In this document: positions 27,938 through 39,996 of the stretch, piece after piece
How the letters are laid out: the number at the start of each line of letters is the position of its first letter
Numbering within the stretch: the first letter of the stretch is position 1
Source of the DNA: Amoebidium appalachense
Lineage: Eukaryota; Ichthyosporea
Assembly (NCBI GenBank): GCA_963693365.1
Contig: CAVNZM010000007.1
Span: forward strand, 7,378,001 to 7,442,000
Direction: 5' to 3'
Length of the DNA stretch: 64,000 bases
Notes under the pieces: model-generated
The model's input: only the letters and a program-made list of their open reading frames with translations
What the model was told of the DNA's origin: nothing
Database searches by the model: none
Program-made: the position numbers and the translations under genes

Positions 27938-28400
27938 GCGCTGTCGGCTAGTGCTGTTGCTTCCTTTTTTTATTATTTTTTTTTTTGATTGAGGGGGGAG
28001 GAAGGTTTCTGTCTCTGATTTTCCTTTTTTTGGATGCCGTTCTGAGCTTTCTCGTTATGATGCTCTCGTGAAATATGTCATTGCTTTTGACTAATGCGTA
28101 TTTTAGAAATTTCTGAATTTTGAAAGTGACGGACGGTATGTATTACACGATTAATGATGATCCTACATGTGACCACACAAAGTCCTACAAATTGTCTCAC
28201 CACGTTTCAAAATTTACTACAATTTACATTTTTCCCACACAGCCTAGCAAGCATATGTTATGGGCGCATGACAACACCGCAATAGACGTAAAATATGTGG
28301 GCATTTGGTGTTTAAATTTGCATCTGAATCCACTATACATCGTTCCTAAAGTTTAATATATGCTGAATAACAAATGAACCCTCTCTGTTGAACGGGCTTA
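27938..28400. other. Downstream flank, no gene seen
   Basis: T-runs follow the stop, then AT-rich sequence without splice-linked open frames or repeats. Confidence 0.5.
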
Positions 28401-28991
28401 TTTTCCCGAAGATTGGGCCACGATGTTACACTTCCTGCACACGTCCAGATCCCAAAGACCCTCCATCCTCTTGCCCCCCCCCCCCCCCCCCCCCCCCCCC
28501 TCACCACCACCACCACCACCACCACCACCAAAACCACCAGCATCACCTTTATGCATATGTGTGGTTTGCACTTTGCATCGTACTGCCCGTTGTGACTGTG
28601 TACTTCGTACTCTATGGCGCATTCACCCCCCCCTTCCCCCCCCCCCCCCTCCCCGCCCCCCGGGAGGGCACCGTCACCAGCACCACCACACTCACCAGTC
28701 TTGCTCACGTGATGCCTGCATCCGGAATATGCATGGGAGTCAGTCCTGCTGATGCTGGCGCACGTGTCACTCAGGTCTGCAAGCCTTGGTTTATTCTTTT
28801 TAATATATCGTGATGTGTGAGTATCTAGATAGCTGGCCCCAGTCGAACCTTGCAACGAGAGGCTTACATACCCATTGATAGAGGCTTCAAGGTAAACATT
28901 GAAGAACCGGCCTTGCCTGAAATTACTGTACGATGTTGATCATCACGAATAATTATCCCCCCCCCCCTCCCCCCGCACCCTCCCCTTCCCC

Positions 28992-29029
<38 letters not shown>

Positions 29030-29502
29030 TTTACCCCCTCTTCCTCTCCCCCAAAAGCTTGGTGCCATCCTGGTTACGGAGGTAGGCTAAATATCAGATT
29101 TTTGAAATTAAGATTCACCTACCGTAGTCGTTAGTAAACAGTACTGGGCCCTCAAATTAAGATTGTAGCTCTTAAGATTCAGGTGGTCTAGACCAACCTG
29201 TCTAGTTCTAGAAATAAGATTTTTTTCAGCCCCCCTCTCCCTCCCCCCCGCCCCCCCCCTCCCCCCGTGGACACACACAGGTGCCACACACCATGATACA
29301 CACAAACACACAAACACACACACACACAGGCACACGCACACACACACACACAACTCACACACACGATAACATGCACACACGCGCATACACACAGAAACGC
29401 ACAACACACACACAGTGTCACACACACACACACACACACACACCGCACACAAACATATCATGATCACACACGCGCTCGCACACACACAAACACACACTCA
29501 GT

Positions 29503-29566
<64 letters not shown>

Positions 29567-30591
29567 GCACACACGCACACACGCACACACGCACACACAC
29601 GCACACATACACACACTCACTACGCACACACACACACACACACATACACACGCACACACACACACACACACTACGTACACCGTAGGCTACGCGTGCGCGC
29701 ACACATACACACACGCAAAGGCCCCGTGCACAAACATATGAAGCACATTCACAACCACACACACCTTAAGGTGAAGACACACTGCGACAACACAGAAATG
29801 TGTCACACACAACGTTGAATCTGCCACACACACACAATACGATAATGTGGCGCACACCGATGGACACCGCTACATTACATCCAACACACACGCACACGGC
29901 CCCACATTGCAACCCCGTCCACATGCACATGCATACATGTGCACCCACCCGAACCCATAGTTGACACAATCACAGACACACGAAAGATGTGGTTGCATGC
30001 ACACAACACACACGCACACACACATACAAGGTTTTACACACACAGGCTCCACATACACACAAAAACGAACCTAAAAATGCATATTCATGCGCACAAGTAC
30101 CCCAAGTATGCCATAGCCCATTCACACGGTGCTGCATGAAACAGGTGTATAGTTTTTTCACTGCACGTGTGCGCGCACTCACCCACGTACACATGAAGCA
30201 CATCGGGCTTCGGGTTCTGGCATGTGCCAAGTGCTACTGACATTCAAAGCTAACTATACACATGTTGCAGGAGATGCAGCCCCACAGCCGCACTCAAAAT
30301 CATTATGCACACCCTTAATATCTACGTCCAGCATTTCTCTCTTCTCCGGATCCCCCCTCCCCCCTCCCCCTCCCCCCTCCCCCCCCTCATAATCCCCCCC
30401 CCCAGGTCTCCTCACCCCCGGCCCCCCCCCTCCCCCGATCACTGAGAGCCCTCCCCTCCCCTCCCCCCCCCCCCCCCCCCCCCCCCCCCCAAGTCTTCCT
30501 GGAGGCTCTTTTACGCTCACACTGGCGCATACATGCGCGTCACTGCAATTATCATCCATCACCAACACCGAAACACACACACACACACACA

Positions 30592-30652
<61 letters not shown>

Positions 30653-30744
30653 CCTCTCTCTCCTCTCTCTCTCTCTCTCTCCCCCCCCCCCCCCCCCCTT
30701 CTCTCCCCGAGAGTCTCTCTCTCTCTCTTTCTCTCTCTCTCAGA

Positions 30745-30791
<47 letters not shown>

Positions 30792-30829
30792 TCCCTCTCT
30801 CTCTCCCCCCCCCCCCCTCTCTCCCCGAG

Positions 30830-30927
<98 letters not shown>

Positions 30928-31041
30928 CCTCTCTTTCTTGGGTGCGGGTGCACATACTACATACATACATGACGTCATGACGGTTTCATAATAGACACAC
31001 TCACCCACGTATACCCACACATACACACACACACACACACA

Positions 31042-31123
<82 letters not shown>

Positions 31124-31532
31124 CGAAAACACACACAGTGAGACACACACCACACACATACATACACATACGTATGTACACACACTCACACACACATATG
31201 CCGGTACTTCTAGATCTGTACAATATTATTTCGTGACATACACCACACACACATGCACACATGCACACATGCACACACGCACACACGCACACACACATGT
31301 ATACGTATACACTGGCATGTCAGTGCGTTGAGGCTCAGGCAGACACCAAAAACAACTGCGCCCAGTGTGCGTGTGTGTCACGGTGTGTGCGTGTGCGTGT
31401 GCGTATGTGTGTGTGCGTGCGTGTGTGCGTGCGTGCGTGTGCGTGCGTGTGCGTGTGTGCGTGCATGTGCTTGCGTGTGTGTGGAGCGCCCGTGTGTGTG
31501 TGTGCGTGCGTGTGTGTGTGTGCGTGTGCGTG

Positions 31533-31579
<47 letters not shown>

Positions 31580-31621
31580 GTGTGCGTGTGCGTGTGCGTG
31601 TGTGTGTGTCTGTGTGTGTCT

Positions 31622-31678
<57 letters not shown>

Positions 31679-31679
31679 C

Positions 31680-31718
<39 letters not shown>
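28400..31718. repeat. Long C, CA and CT repeat region with possible small plus-strand exons
   Basis: Poly-C 28477-28500, (CAC)n 28502-28530, C-rich 28970-29030, CA 29300-30060 (longest 29507-29560), C-rich 30350-30490, CA 30571-30621, CT 30622-30930 with a CTCTCCCCGAGAGTCTCTCT motif twice (near 30700 and 30820), CA 31020-31120, GT 31370-31718. Short non-repetitive islands read as protein on the plus strand: about 28670-28772 (GTVTSTTTLTSLAHVMP, donor at 28773), 30272-30350 (DAAPQPHSKSLCTPLISTSS) and 30492-30560 (VFLEALLRSHWRIHARH). I could not chain them in phase. Confidence 0.55.
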
Positions 31719-31719
31719 G

Positions 31720-31876
31720 TATTCATCGCTCTCAACGGGAAGGAGTCGGTGATGCCATATCGGTGCACGTGGCCCAGCGGAAGCTTCGATCGAGAGTGCT
31801 ATACTATACACTGCTATTTGAGATCTCGAGACGCATACGCTGGCCGCGTAAGGGACCCCCTACTATGTGGAGCAAA

Positions 31877-31913
<37 letters not shown>

Positions 31914-31954
31914 AGAGAGAGGCGGGAGAGAAGAGCCCAGCACGGGGAGAGGGT

Positions 31955-32001
<47 letters not shown>

Positions 32002-32107
32002 GGAGATGGAACCACTCAACGTCACCACTCCCACGGTGCTCGTCACTCGACTCAGCCATCAGCCATCAGTCACTCAAGACGCCTTTGAAACTTCCGGATG
32101 CGGATAA
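31720..32107 (+). CDS. Possible last two exons of an unknown plus-strand gene
   Basis: 31720-31847 reads VFIALNGKESVMPYRCTWPS and ends at a strong donor GTAAGG in phase 0. 32003-32107 (after poly-G, acceptor AG at 32002) reads EMEPLNVTTPTVLVTRL in phase 0 and ends at TAA. A second frame through 31720-31847 is also open (AISVHVAQRKLRSRVLYY), so the frame choice rests only on phase agreement. The preceding exons may be among the islands at 28.6-30.6 kb. Confidence 0.35.
31877..32000. repeat. Poly-G runs
   Basis: Two runs (about 31877-31911 and 31955-32000, the second about 45 bases) within the possible intron 31848-32002. Confidence 0.9.
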
Positions 32108-33293
32108 GGTTTTATTTCGCACCATATATGGTTTGTATGCACAAAAGAGATTGGCTACCTTTCGAATACCCCCTAAACTTCTTTGTGCATAAAACCCCCT
32201 ACAAGATCAAAGGAATTCGAATGCCACTGCCCCAGTCTACAATGCGCATGCAATACCGCAATGCGTCCGCAAATCGATTCAGGAAGGAGCGTGCAATTGT
32301 ATAACAAGAACAAATGTGTATACTAAGAAACACGGTGGTTCAATTCCTACACCTTTTCTTGCTTAAATTGTTAACCGCTTTGGTAACGCTACAAGCACTG
32401 GCCCAAATGGATCTTTGGAACTCCACATTTGGGGAGAAATTTTCGCCTGGGCTTCATGGGATGTGGCGGCTGCCGATGTCTTGAAAATTTGAAATTTCGA
32501 ACCGTAGCTACGTAGGCACTTGAAGCCCATAGCTGCACTATGTCAATGTGCACATCCTACTAAATTTACATTTTCATTACATCAACTAGAATTACACACA
32601 GTCATTCTAATTAAAATCCTTCCTAGAAGGTTGACGACATATACCAATACGCATGTTGGCTGGATAGCTTGTGCATGTCGCCCGCTTTGAAGGCAAAAAA
32701 TATAACGTCCTACCAGTACCGCAAGTAAAATTTAGTAAACAAGCAATTGAAAATTTTGACACATTGAGCCCCCACCTGCAAAGGGGTTGTCGCATTCATA
32801 CTTCTATGATGCACGCAAGCCGCTCAACTTCAAGTTTCACAGTCTTGAACGGCTCAAAACTTCCATGGTGTGGTGTTCTTACATTTACAATTGTAGCTTT
32901 ATAGAGTCATTTGTTACAAGTCCTAAAGAGTAAAAGTAGCTGTTTGCGTATTATTACATAGGATACAAATAACGCAAGCAAGGTTTTCCTATGCTGCCAC
33001 TGAGAGCGCCTATCTAGGTCACACATTTTCCTCGCGACAATTCAAAGTTTTCACTGAGCCAAGCAGTGGTTCTCTGCTTACTCTTTTGCATTTAGCACAT
33101 TATCTCAAACGACAATTCTGCAATTACTATAATCACCACCTACTAACGGAATATTACTATGTAAGTTTAGCATCAGCATTGCGGCTCAAGTCGCTTCTTC
33201 AACACTGACGTTGTGAGTGCTTTCAGAGTACCCAATCTCTTCTACGGTTGACATTACATTTACACCATCCGGTTCCACGGTGCAAGAAGTAAA
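32108..33293. other. Intergenic spacer, no gene seen
   Basis: AT-rich ordinary sequence with no simple repeats and no credible open frames; it precedes the small protein at 33294. Confidence 0.55.
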
Positions 33294-33716
33294 ATGGGGT
33301 TTAGCATGTTCAAGAAGGAATTTCGCGCGTCTTTTCGCAAGTCGGTAGAGCGCCGACTATCATTCCGCAACAAGCAAAAGGGCCGACGCGTATCTTTCAG
33401 CGACGAAGTCCAGGTGCATGAAACATACGCGAAAGACACAGGATTCTTCAGCGAATACAATCGACGCTCCATCTTTCGCAAGAAGAAGCCCCTAGAGACG
33501 CAGCAAGTTTTGTCGGATATTGAGACCGTACGCAAAGAGCTGTTCCCTGATGGAAACTGCTTTCCTGTTTCCCGGGATACTCTGGATGTAAGCGAGCATG
33601 CACCTATCCCTGAAACGAAACATGACCCCGAGGGTGACCAGAGTGACCAAGCAAACCATGACGCTGGGGTGGAAACTACACAGATCACAATACTTGCGGC
33701 GAGCTGCAGTGCATGA
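33294..33716 (+). CDS. Small basic protein with PP1-docking-like RVSF motif
   Basis: A 140-residue frame from ATG 33294 to TGA, with no introns or repeats. The N-terminus is basic and Ser/Phe-rich (FKKEFRASFRKSVERRLSF). It is followed by GRRVSFSDEVQV (RVSF at 32-35), which fits the [RK]VxF protein phosphatase 1 docking consensus with acidic residues after it, as in PP1 regulatory subunits. A second basic block (RRSIFRKKK) follows, and the C-terminus is acidic. The rest matches nothing I know. Coding status is supported by length, ATG and charge pattern only; PP1 binding is inference from a short motif. Confidence 0.5.
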   Translation: MGFSMFKKEFRASFRKSVERRLSFRNKQKGRRVSFSDEVQVHETYAKDTGFFSEYNRRSIFRKKKPLETQQVLSDIETVRKELFPDGNCFPVSRDTLDVSEHAPIPETKHDPEGDQSDQANHDAGVETTQITILAASCSA

Positions 33717-34280
33717 TTGCTCCCGTTGGTTTAACATTGATACGCTTGGGGTAGCCATACCACGAGGCATGCGTAGATCTAGAGATCTAGCACATCCGTT
33801 TTGTTTATAGCCGTTGTATGAGAAATGTGGCATGAATTTCTTGAATTCACCTTTTTGAGCATTGTGGTCACCAGTATTTTTTATATTAAAATTACTCTTT
33901 CTGTATAGGTACGTGAGATGAGGTCGCAGTCTGCAGACGGGGCACGTTCTTGGTGTATTTACGCTCTTTAAATTTTCTCAAGGACTTGTGTGGCATTTTT
34001 AAAGTAGGGTGTGGCTTCCCATGTGCATACACAAGCAATGGAAACAACCCACACCGATAAACAGAAAAATACACATGCACATACGTCCAACGGCACGCTC
34101 CAGCCCTAGCGGTTCTCTGCCTTCCCATCCCTTAATGCCCCATATACCTTCACCCACCTTAAGACATCCTTTTCAAAAAAAAAAAGACATAAGCAGGCAC
34201 GTGCACACCAAGGCACGGCCTCTCTGAAAACGACGTGAGTGACCTGAGGTCTTCGAGACAGCCCCTAAGGTCATTTTGAG
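33717..34280. other. Intergenic spacer, no gene seen
   Basis: AT-rich sequence with AGATCTAGAGATCT near 33775, a near-perfect palindrome, and an A-run at 34177. No credible coding frame. Confidence 0.5.
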
Positions 34281-34528
34281 ATGTTAAGAGAGTTGGAAGA
34301 GAAAAGCTGCTATTATGACCCCGAGCAACTGCAACTGCGTAGAGGGGGTGGGTGACAGAAAAGGAGAAGGGGGGGAGGGAGGGAGAGAGAAAGGAAAGCG
34401 GGAGAGCGAGGGGAAAGAGAGACAGACAGACACCGAGAGAGAGAGAGGGAGGGAGGGTGAAAGAGAGAAAACGGGAGGGTGGGAGACGGAGGAAGAGGAA
34501 GGCAGGGAGAAAGGGAGGGGGAGAGGGA

Positions 34529-34562
<34 letters not shown>

Positions 34563-35027
34563 CGGGCAGGGAGGGAGGGAGGGAGGGAGAGAGAGGGAGA
34601 GAGGGAGAGACATAGAGAGAGAGAAGATAATGAGGGGGGGGGGGGGGGGGGGATGGAGGGGGGGGGGAGGGGGGGGGGGGCAGAGGGAGAGGGGGGGGGG
34701 GGGGGGGAGAGAGAGAGAGAGTGAGTGAGAGAGAGAGAGAGATAGAGAGTGAGGGAGAGGGAGAGAGAAAGGAGGGGGGGGGGGGGGGGGGGAGGGGGGG
34801 GAGGGAGGGGGGGGGGGGGAGCGTGAGACAATGAACCGTGTAGGATCGTGTGGATCTTGGAGCAGGCGTTCAAGCACACGGCCATTTTAAACAAGGTGGC
34901 CGGGGTCAAGCATCGGCGAGGCCAGTGGGGGTTGCGCGACGTTGTAGAGTCCTCCTCAGTTACCTTTGAAATGGAATTTGGTGTGTGTGTTGGTGTATGT
35001 TAGTTGTTGCTGGACCCCTCGGGGGGT

Positions 35028-35058
<31 letters not shown>

Positions 35059-35851
35059 GGGGATGGGAGGTGGGACGGTGGGGAGGGGGGGGGGGGGGGG
35101 GGGGGATTTGTGTTCCGAGTGCGGGTAACAATGTTGTTAAGTCTCCCCGTGCTCTTTACTGTCTATAATAAAAAATGTGAGGGCCTCCTTTTCTGCCCTC
35201 TCGGTCACGGTGGCAGCACGGCGGACGGGCCGGACGGCGGTGCGAAGTTTTGTGTTGTGCTCCTTTTCTTTGCCCCCCCTCAAATAGGTGCGCGGTAAAC
35301 GAATCAGACACAGGGAGCTCGAGATGCTTTCGTTTCTGCTGCGGTGATAAAATGGAATTTCTTGAAAGTACATGGGGCGATATTATTCGCTATATATCAC
35401 TAACGCTGTCACTTATTGGTTAAAACGCTTGGTATGTCAACCTCGCGAATTGCCGCTTGCTTGGATAGATTGGTCCAAACCTTGCTCTGAAATGTAAAAG
35501 ACACGAGAATGAAAGCGGATTCTGTTGCATACCATTTTGCAATTGCACATAGCACATCGTTTTTGTAGATGCAGAGTTCATAGCGAGAAACATCTAGCAA
35601 AGATTCGCAAACTATTGTCTGTATATAAATAAATACTGCGGTCCAAGTGCATGGGCAGTGCGTCAGCTATCAGCCTATGGTGCCCGCGTGTGTCTGCACC
35701 AGGTATCATTACGTTCAGTCCGTCGGACCAAACGGAACAACGGCTGGTGTACTTACCAGGTAGTTACATGGCCCAGCATGAAACAGCATACAGTAAACAT
35801 AGATTCACATGTGCTGCATTGAAAAAGGAACCAATGTGCAGTATGGCATAG
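34281..35851 (+). CDS. Possible small three-exon gene, unknown function
   Basis: Exons 34281-34338 (ATG; MLRELEEKSCYYDPEQLQL), 34828-34980 (NEPCRIVWILEQAFKHTAIL, then NKVAGVKHRRGQWGLRDVVE) and 35703-35851 (ITFSPSDQTEQRLVYLPG) join in phase 1 at both junctions. They give 120 codons including the TAG stop. Donors are C|GTAGAG and G|GTGTGT; acceptors GTGAG and TGCACCAG are ordinary to weak. The middle exon is non-repetitive between GA/G tracts, which is the best evidence. No family recognised. Confidence 0.42.
34350..34820. repeat. GA/G purine tract in an intron
   Basis: Almost pure purine on the plus strand for about 470 bases: GA repeats, GGGA repeats and poly-G runs (34637-34652, 34772-34792, 34809-34819). 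It is the largest purine-only stretch in the window. Confidence 0.9.
35026..35105. repeat. Poly-G runs
   Basis: Runs at about 35028-35057 and 35086-35105 in the second intron of the possible gene 34281-35851. 35110-35300 after them is open on both strands but has no usable acceptor in phase. Confidence 0.85.
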
Positions 35852-35984
35852 CCATGGGAGCTGTTTTTCTGCTTCTTCAGTTCCACTCTTTTTGGTTTCG
35901 TCTCTCAATGCAAGGCCTTGCAACAGCCTGCCTGCAGCCGCAGCTGCTAGTTTTTCTGTAAAGCCTAATACTAATTTCGTTTCC

Positions 35985-36117
35985 CTATTCTCCCTCCCCC
36001 CCGCTCCCCCACCCCCCTCTCCCCTCTCCCCCCTTCCTTACCCCTCCCCCCCCTCCTCCCCCTCCCCTCCTTCCCCTTCCCCCCCCCCCCCCCCCCCCCC
36101 TCCCCCCACCACCACCA

Positions 36118-36157
<40 letters not shown>
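35985..36157. repeat. C/CT-rich stretch followed by CA tract
   Basis: Pyrimidine-rich 35992-36110, (CAC)n 36107-36120, CA 36120-36157. It lies between the small gene and the SAP gene. No gene seen in 35852-36485. Confidence 0.85.
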
Positions 36158-36159
<2 letters not shown>

Positions 36160-36485
36160 CCACCATCCTTCCGATTTCCTTTTTTCCCCCCCTATTATTG
36201 ATTCATGAAAATTCAGTGCCCACGTAATACCGTTTGCATGTATGTCGTTTTGGGCGAAAATAGGATTGCTTGTGCGCCGCAGGTTCTTTATAACAATTGG
36301 GTTTGAGCATCACCACATGTCATTTCTTTCTAAACTTTGAATTTCGCGCTGTGCATGAACCTCTTATTCAATGATTCTCTAGTAAGAACAAAAATTGCAG
36401 TGTACTAACTCTCCACACATGCAAACTGTCCGCATAGGTTTTTCATTCTAGCAACCCCTGTGCAACTTGAAGTCAGCACAGCAGC

Positions 36486-37789
36486 ATGGCGTCTCTCCTT
36501 GCAGCTGAGGTGGAGGCCGCACAAAGGGCCGTCATGGAGCCCTTGGTACGTATCCGGGGGGAGAGGGGGGGGAGGGGGAGGGGGGAGAGAGAGGGGGGGG
36601 GGAGGGGGGGGGGGGAGGGGGGGGAGGGGGGGGGGGGGGGAGGGGGCATATTCAAGTGCGCTTCAAGTCCCGGCAAGTAGGATGATGATTACCGTGCGCG
36701 CGCGTGAATTATTCGTTACAGCCAGCACAGACGAAGTGCGAGTGTCACCGTGCAAGTCCATATGGCAGTTGAATATCTCCGGGGGTCAAGCTGAGAACGT
36801 GTGTCGTGTGTGTGCCGCCTAAATGGAATGTTCTTTTCCTGTCTTTTTATTTTTTCAATTTCTTGTTTATTTATCAATAATTATTATCGATGATTATGAT
36901 TATTATCATTACTATATGATGTTGGGGGGGGGGGGGGGGGGGGGGGGGAGGGGGGGGGGGGGGGGGGGGGGAGCGTGCATGTTGGTCGCTAATTGTAAGT
37001 TGTGTTTCCTCTTTCTAAACTAAGCACAATGTTCGCACTTTTTAAATGCTGGGGGGCCGCACGTGAATAACATTGGGTTGCATTTTTCTATTTCTTTTTC
37101 TTTTTCCTTTTTTTTTTTACCTGGTTTGGAATAAAATAAAGAGGTACTTCGATTGAGTTTCGAAAAAGGCCACGCAGGCTGAAAACCACTTTCACGTTGC
37201 ATATATGCACATATGCACCGTGCACCTCTACTCACACCTTCACCCAAACACTCCACAGGCCGAGCTTAGTGATTGGGAGCTCCGCAAAAAATGCGGACAG
37301 GCAGGCTTGGATGTGGCCGGAAACAAGCGGGAGCTTATTGGTATGCACTGAGAAAAATCCTTTCCCCCCCCACCCTCTTCCCTCCTCACCCCCCCTGCCT
37401 CCCTGTACGTGTGGTCTCACTCTCAATGTGAACCCGTTCTTTCTTTCAGTCCGTTCGTTACCTTTAATGGACACATTTCTTGTTTCCATCTCTCTCTCCC
37501 CCCCTCCCCCCCCTTCCCCCTCCTCCCCCCCCCCCAACCCCCCACCCTCCCCTCCCTCACCTTCCCATCTGACACTACGCACAACCGGGCACACTCATTT
37601 TGTGGGCTAAACTTTCCAAACCTGTTTCCCGTTCTCACCCTCCTCCTATTTTTGCGCTTACCCTCCCCTTGCCCCAAAACCACAATGAGACACCTTAATA
37701 ACACCCACCCGCAAAAAATTCTGCAAAACATCAGTGACATCCATATCAAGCTCCCCTTTTGGTTCAAAACAGCGACACCCCCCCCTCCC

Positions 37790-37820
<31 letters not shown>

Positions 37821-38242
37821 CTTTCCCCCCTTTCCCCCCGTGGGCTCCAAATATGATGCATACTACGTGTTGCTGATGTTGCAGTCTTTCATGTATGTAT
37901 GCTTTGCATGCTATCACGTGTCCTGTGTCCTGCACCGTGTTTCTCAATGTGTATTTGTAGGGGGGGTTACGGGAGGGGGAAAGGGCGAGACATGCCGGGG
38001 GCAAAAGTGTGTGTGTGTGTTGGGGGGGGGGGGGGGGGAGGGGGGGAGGGGGGGGAGGGGGGGGGGGGGGGGGGGGGGGGGGGACGACCACCATTAACCT
38101 TGTTTGCTCCACACGTGGGAGTTAAGATTTCCTTGAGAGATGATGAGTGGATGGATGGCAGTGATAGTGGTGGCGGTGAGGTTGGATGTGGATGGTGGTG
38201 GTGGTGGTGGTTTGGGGGGGGGGGGGGGGGGGGGGGGGGGGA

Positions 38243-38275
<33 letters not shown>

Positions 38276-39425
38276 GGGGGGCGAATTTGAAACTCAGGAT
38301 GTATCACCCAGAAAAACAAGGAGTCCCCCTCCCCCCCTCCCCCCCCCTCCCCTCCCCCCCCCCCCCCCCAAAAAAAAAAAAAAAAAAAAAAAGGCAGGAC
38401 CGAAAAGTGACACAAAATATGACACACAGGACCCCTTCTCCCCCCCCCTCCCTCCCCCCCCCCCCCCTCAGAGAGCCCCCTTCCCCTCCTCATCCCCCCC
38501 CCCCCCCCCCAACTTGTGACGAAATCAGATGCACACACACTCCATGACTTAACTTTATTCCTATTGTCCCACAGTCCGCCTTGCCCGCTACGAATTCAAC
38601 AAGACCTACCCCAACGGATTCGTCACGCCCCCCTCAAGTCCAAGCACGGGCCGTCAGGAAATCAAATTTACACGCACCCGTGCTTCCAGTATAGACCCCC
38701 CCAAAGATCCCCAACCAGCCAGCCCCTCCTCCCCGAATTCTCCGAAATTGAGTGCACCAAGATCTCCGATTAGCGGGGATCGCAGACCGCGATCGAAAAC
38801 CATGGGCGAAATCCGCACGCCAGTTAGTGGCGCGCCGGAGGTTAATCCTGAACATGAACCGACAGACGAAGACAGACTGAACGACATAAAAGCGTCTTTG
38901 GAGGAGGTGGGAGAGTTTGACCTCAGGAGGCAGATTGGTGCCGCGGGGTTAGAACCGACGGGAAAACGCGAAGAATTGATCAATCGATTGGCCAGGCACA
39001 TTTTAGGATTGCGCCAGATTCAGCAGTCAGCGACAACGACAAAAGCGGAGGAAGCATCGGAAGAAAGAATCAGAGGGAGGTTAAGGGGAATGTCGATTAC
39101 GCAGTTAAGGCAGAGCGCAAACGAGAAGGGGCTGGAAGTTGCAGGAAACAAAGAGGAATTGATAGATCGAATCATGAACGCGGTGACTGAACGATCGCAA
39201 GATCGCGACAAGAGAATGAACGAGGCGGAGTTAAAGAAAAAAGTGCAAAAGAAAGTGTTAAAGGACATCATGGCACTCGATGAGTTGCAGTTGAGGGTGA
39301 GGGCCGCTAGATTGGGATTGGAGGTGGCGGGAGATCGGCACGATCTGGTGGTTCGGATTGCAAAACATGAAACTGCGATTGCGTTTAAGGCAATCGATGA
39401 CAACGGAGAGGAAAGGGTGTCTTAG
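36486..39425 (+). CDS. Protein with four SAP motifs, three exons
   Basis: Exons 36486-36545 (ATG, MASLLAAEVEAAQRAVMEPL), 37259-37340 and 38575-39425 join in phase (0, then 1) to 331 codons including TAG, so 330 residues. Four copies of the SAP helix-turn-helix pattern (hydrophobic...L+...GL...G.K.EL..R) are visible: LSDWELRKKCGQAGLDVAGN (about 23-55, across exons 2-3), GEFDLRRQIGAAGLEPTGKR (about 158-190), ITQLRQSANEKGLEVAGNKE (about 220-250) and ELQLRVRAARLGLEVAGDRH (about 280-314). A Ser/Pro-rich linker with many SP sites lies between SAP 1 and 2. SAP motifs usually bind AT-rich or scaffold DNA, or RNA, in nuclear proteins, so a chromatin or RNA-processing role is inferred. No other domain is present. 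The ATG follows an in-frame TGA. Confidence 0.88.
36556..38515. repeat. G, C and CA tracts in the two SAP-gene introns
   Basis: Intron 1: GGGGA-type 36556-36645 and poly-G 36914-36971. Intron 2: C-rich 37498-37560 and 37788-37806, CA 37806-37822, poly-G 38022-38083 and 38214-38272, then C/A runs 38325-38392 and C-rich 38440-38512. Intron 2 thus has G runs followed by C runs. Confidence 0.85.
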
Positions 39426-39628
39426 GTGGTGGTTAAGGGGAGTGGATGGTGGATGGTGGTGGATTTGTGTTGGGTGCTATCGGATGAGAACTGATGTGCT
39501 GGCAACTTAAATCGGTGTGGCCAATTGCAAAGCAGCTTATACTGAGTGCAAGTCTCAAACAGAAAGTCTTTTGTCTTTTTTTTTTCTTTTGTAAACTTTG
39601 ATGCGTCTCGGGGACACAAAATTTGGCA

Positions 39629-39703
39629 TGGCGGATTGGGGATTCGAACCTCAATCCTCGCGGCTACGAGCTGGGAGCTCTAACCGCTAGGCCAAAAGGT
39701 ACG
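39629..39703 (-). ncRNA. tRNA-like / SINE-like pol III element
   Basis: On the minus strand an A box (TGGCCTAGCGG, 39694-39684) and a B box (GGTTCGAATCC, 39650-39640) match the tRNA internal promoter at normal tRNA spacing. They are followed by ATCCGCCA and a T4 stretch (39625-39622). However, the 5' side does not pair with ATCCGCC, the T stem has a mismatch and no regular 5-bp anticodon stem with 7-base loop forms. It is more likely a tRNA-derived element (SINE head) or tRNA pseudogene than a working tRNA. Confidence 0.5.
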
Positions 39704-39819
39704 CGCGCTGATGGTTGATCCATTATGCGACTTTTGTTCCATTCGAGTGATCAAGTACATAGCGAATACAGAGCGGATCTGTATGTGAGCGAGCACGCGA
39801 ACGGCGCGAGTTTACACTC

Positions 39820-39965
39820 TCTTTTTTTTTGCCCCCCTCCAGGTTTGCTTTCCTGCGATGCTTTCTAGCGGCTTTTCTTTCTTTCTTTCTGCTTCTCCTT
39901 TTTTCTTTTTTTTCTTCTTCTTCTTTTTTTTTTCTTTTTCTTTCTTTCTTTTTTTTTTTTGGGGG

Positions 39966-39994
<29 letters not shown>
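39820..39994. repeat. CTTT/T-rich stretch then poly-G
   Basis: Pyrimidine-rich TTTC/TTCT sequence 39850-39960 followed directly by poly-G 39961-39993. Confidence 0.85.

Positions 39995-39996
<2 letters not shown>

Noticed and set aside
39629-39703. Functional tRNA gene
   Set aside because: Acceptor and anticodon stems do not form although A and B boxes match.
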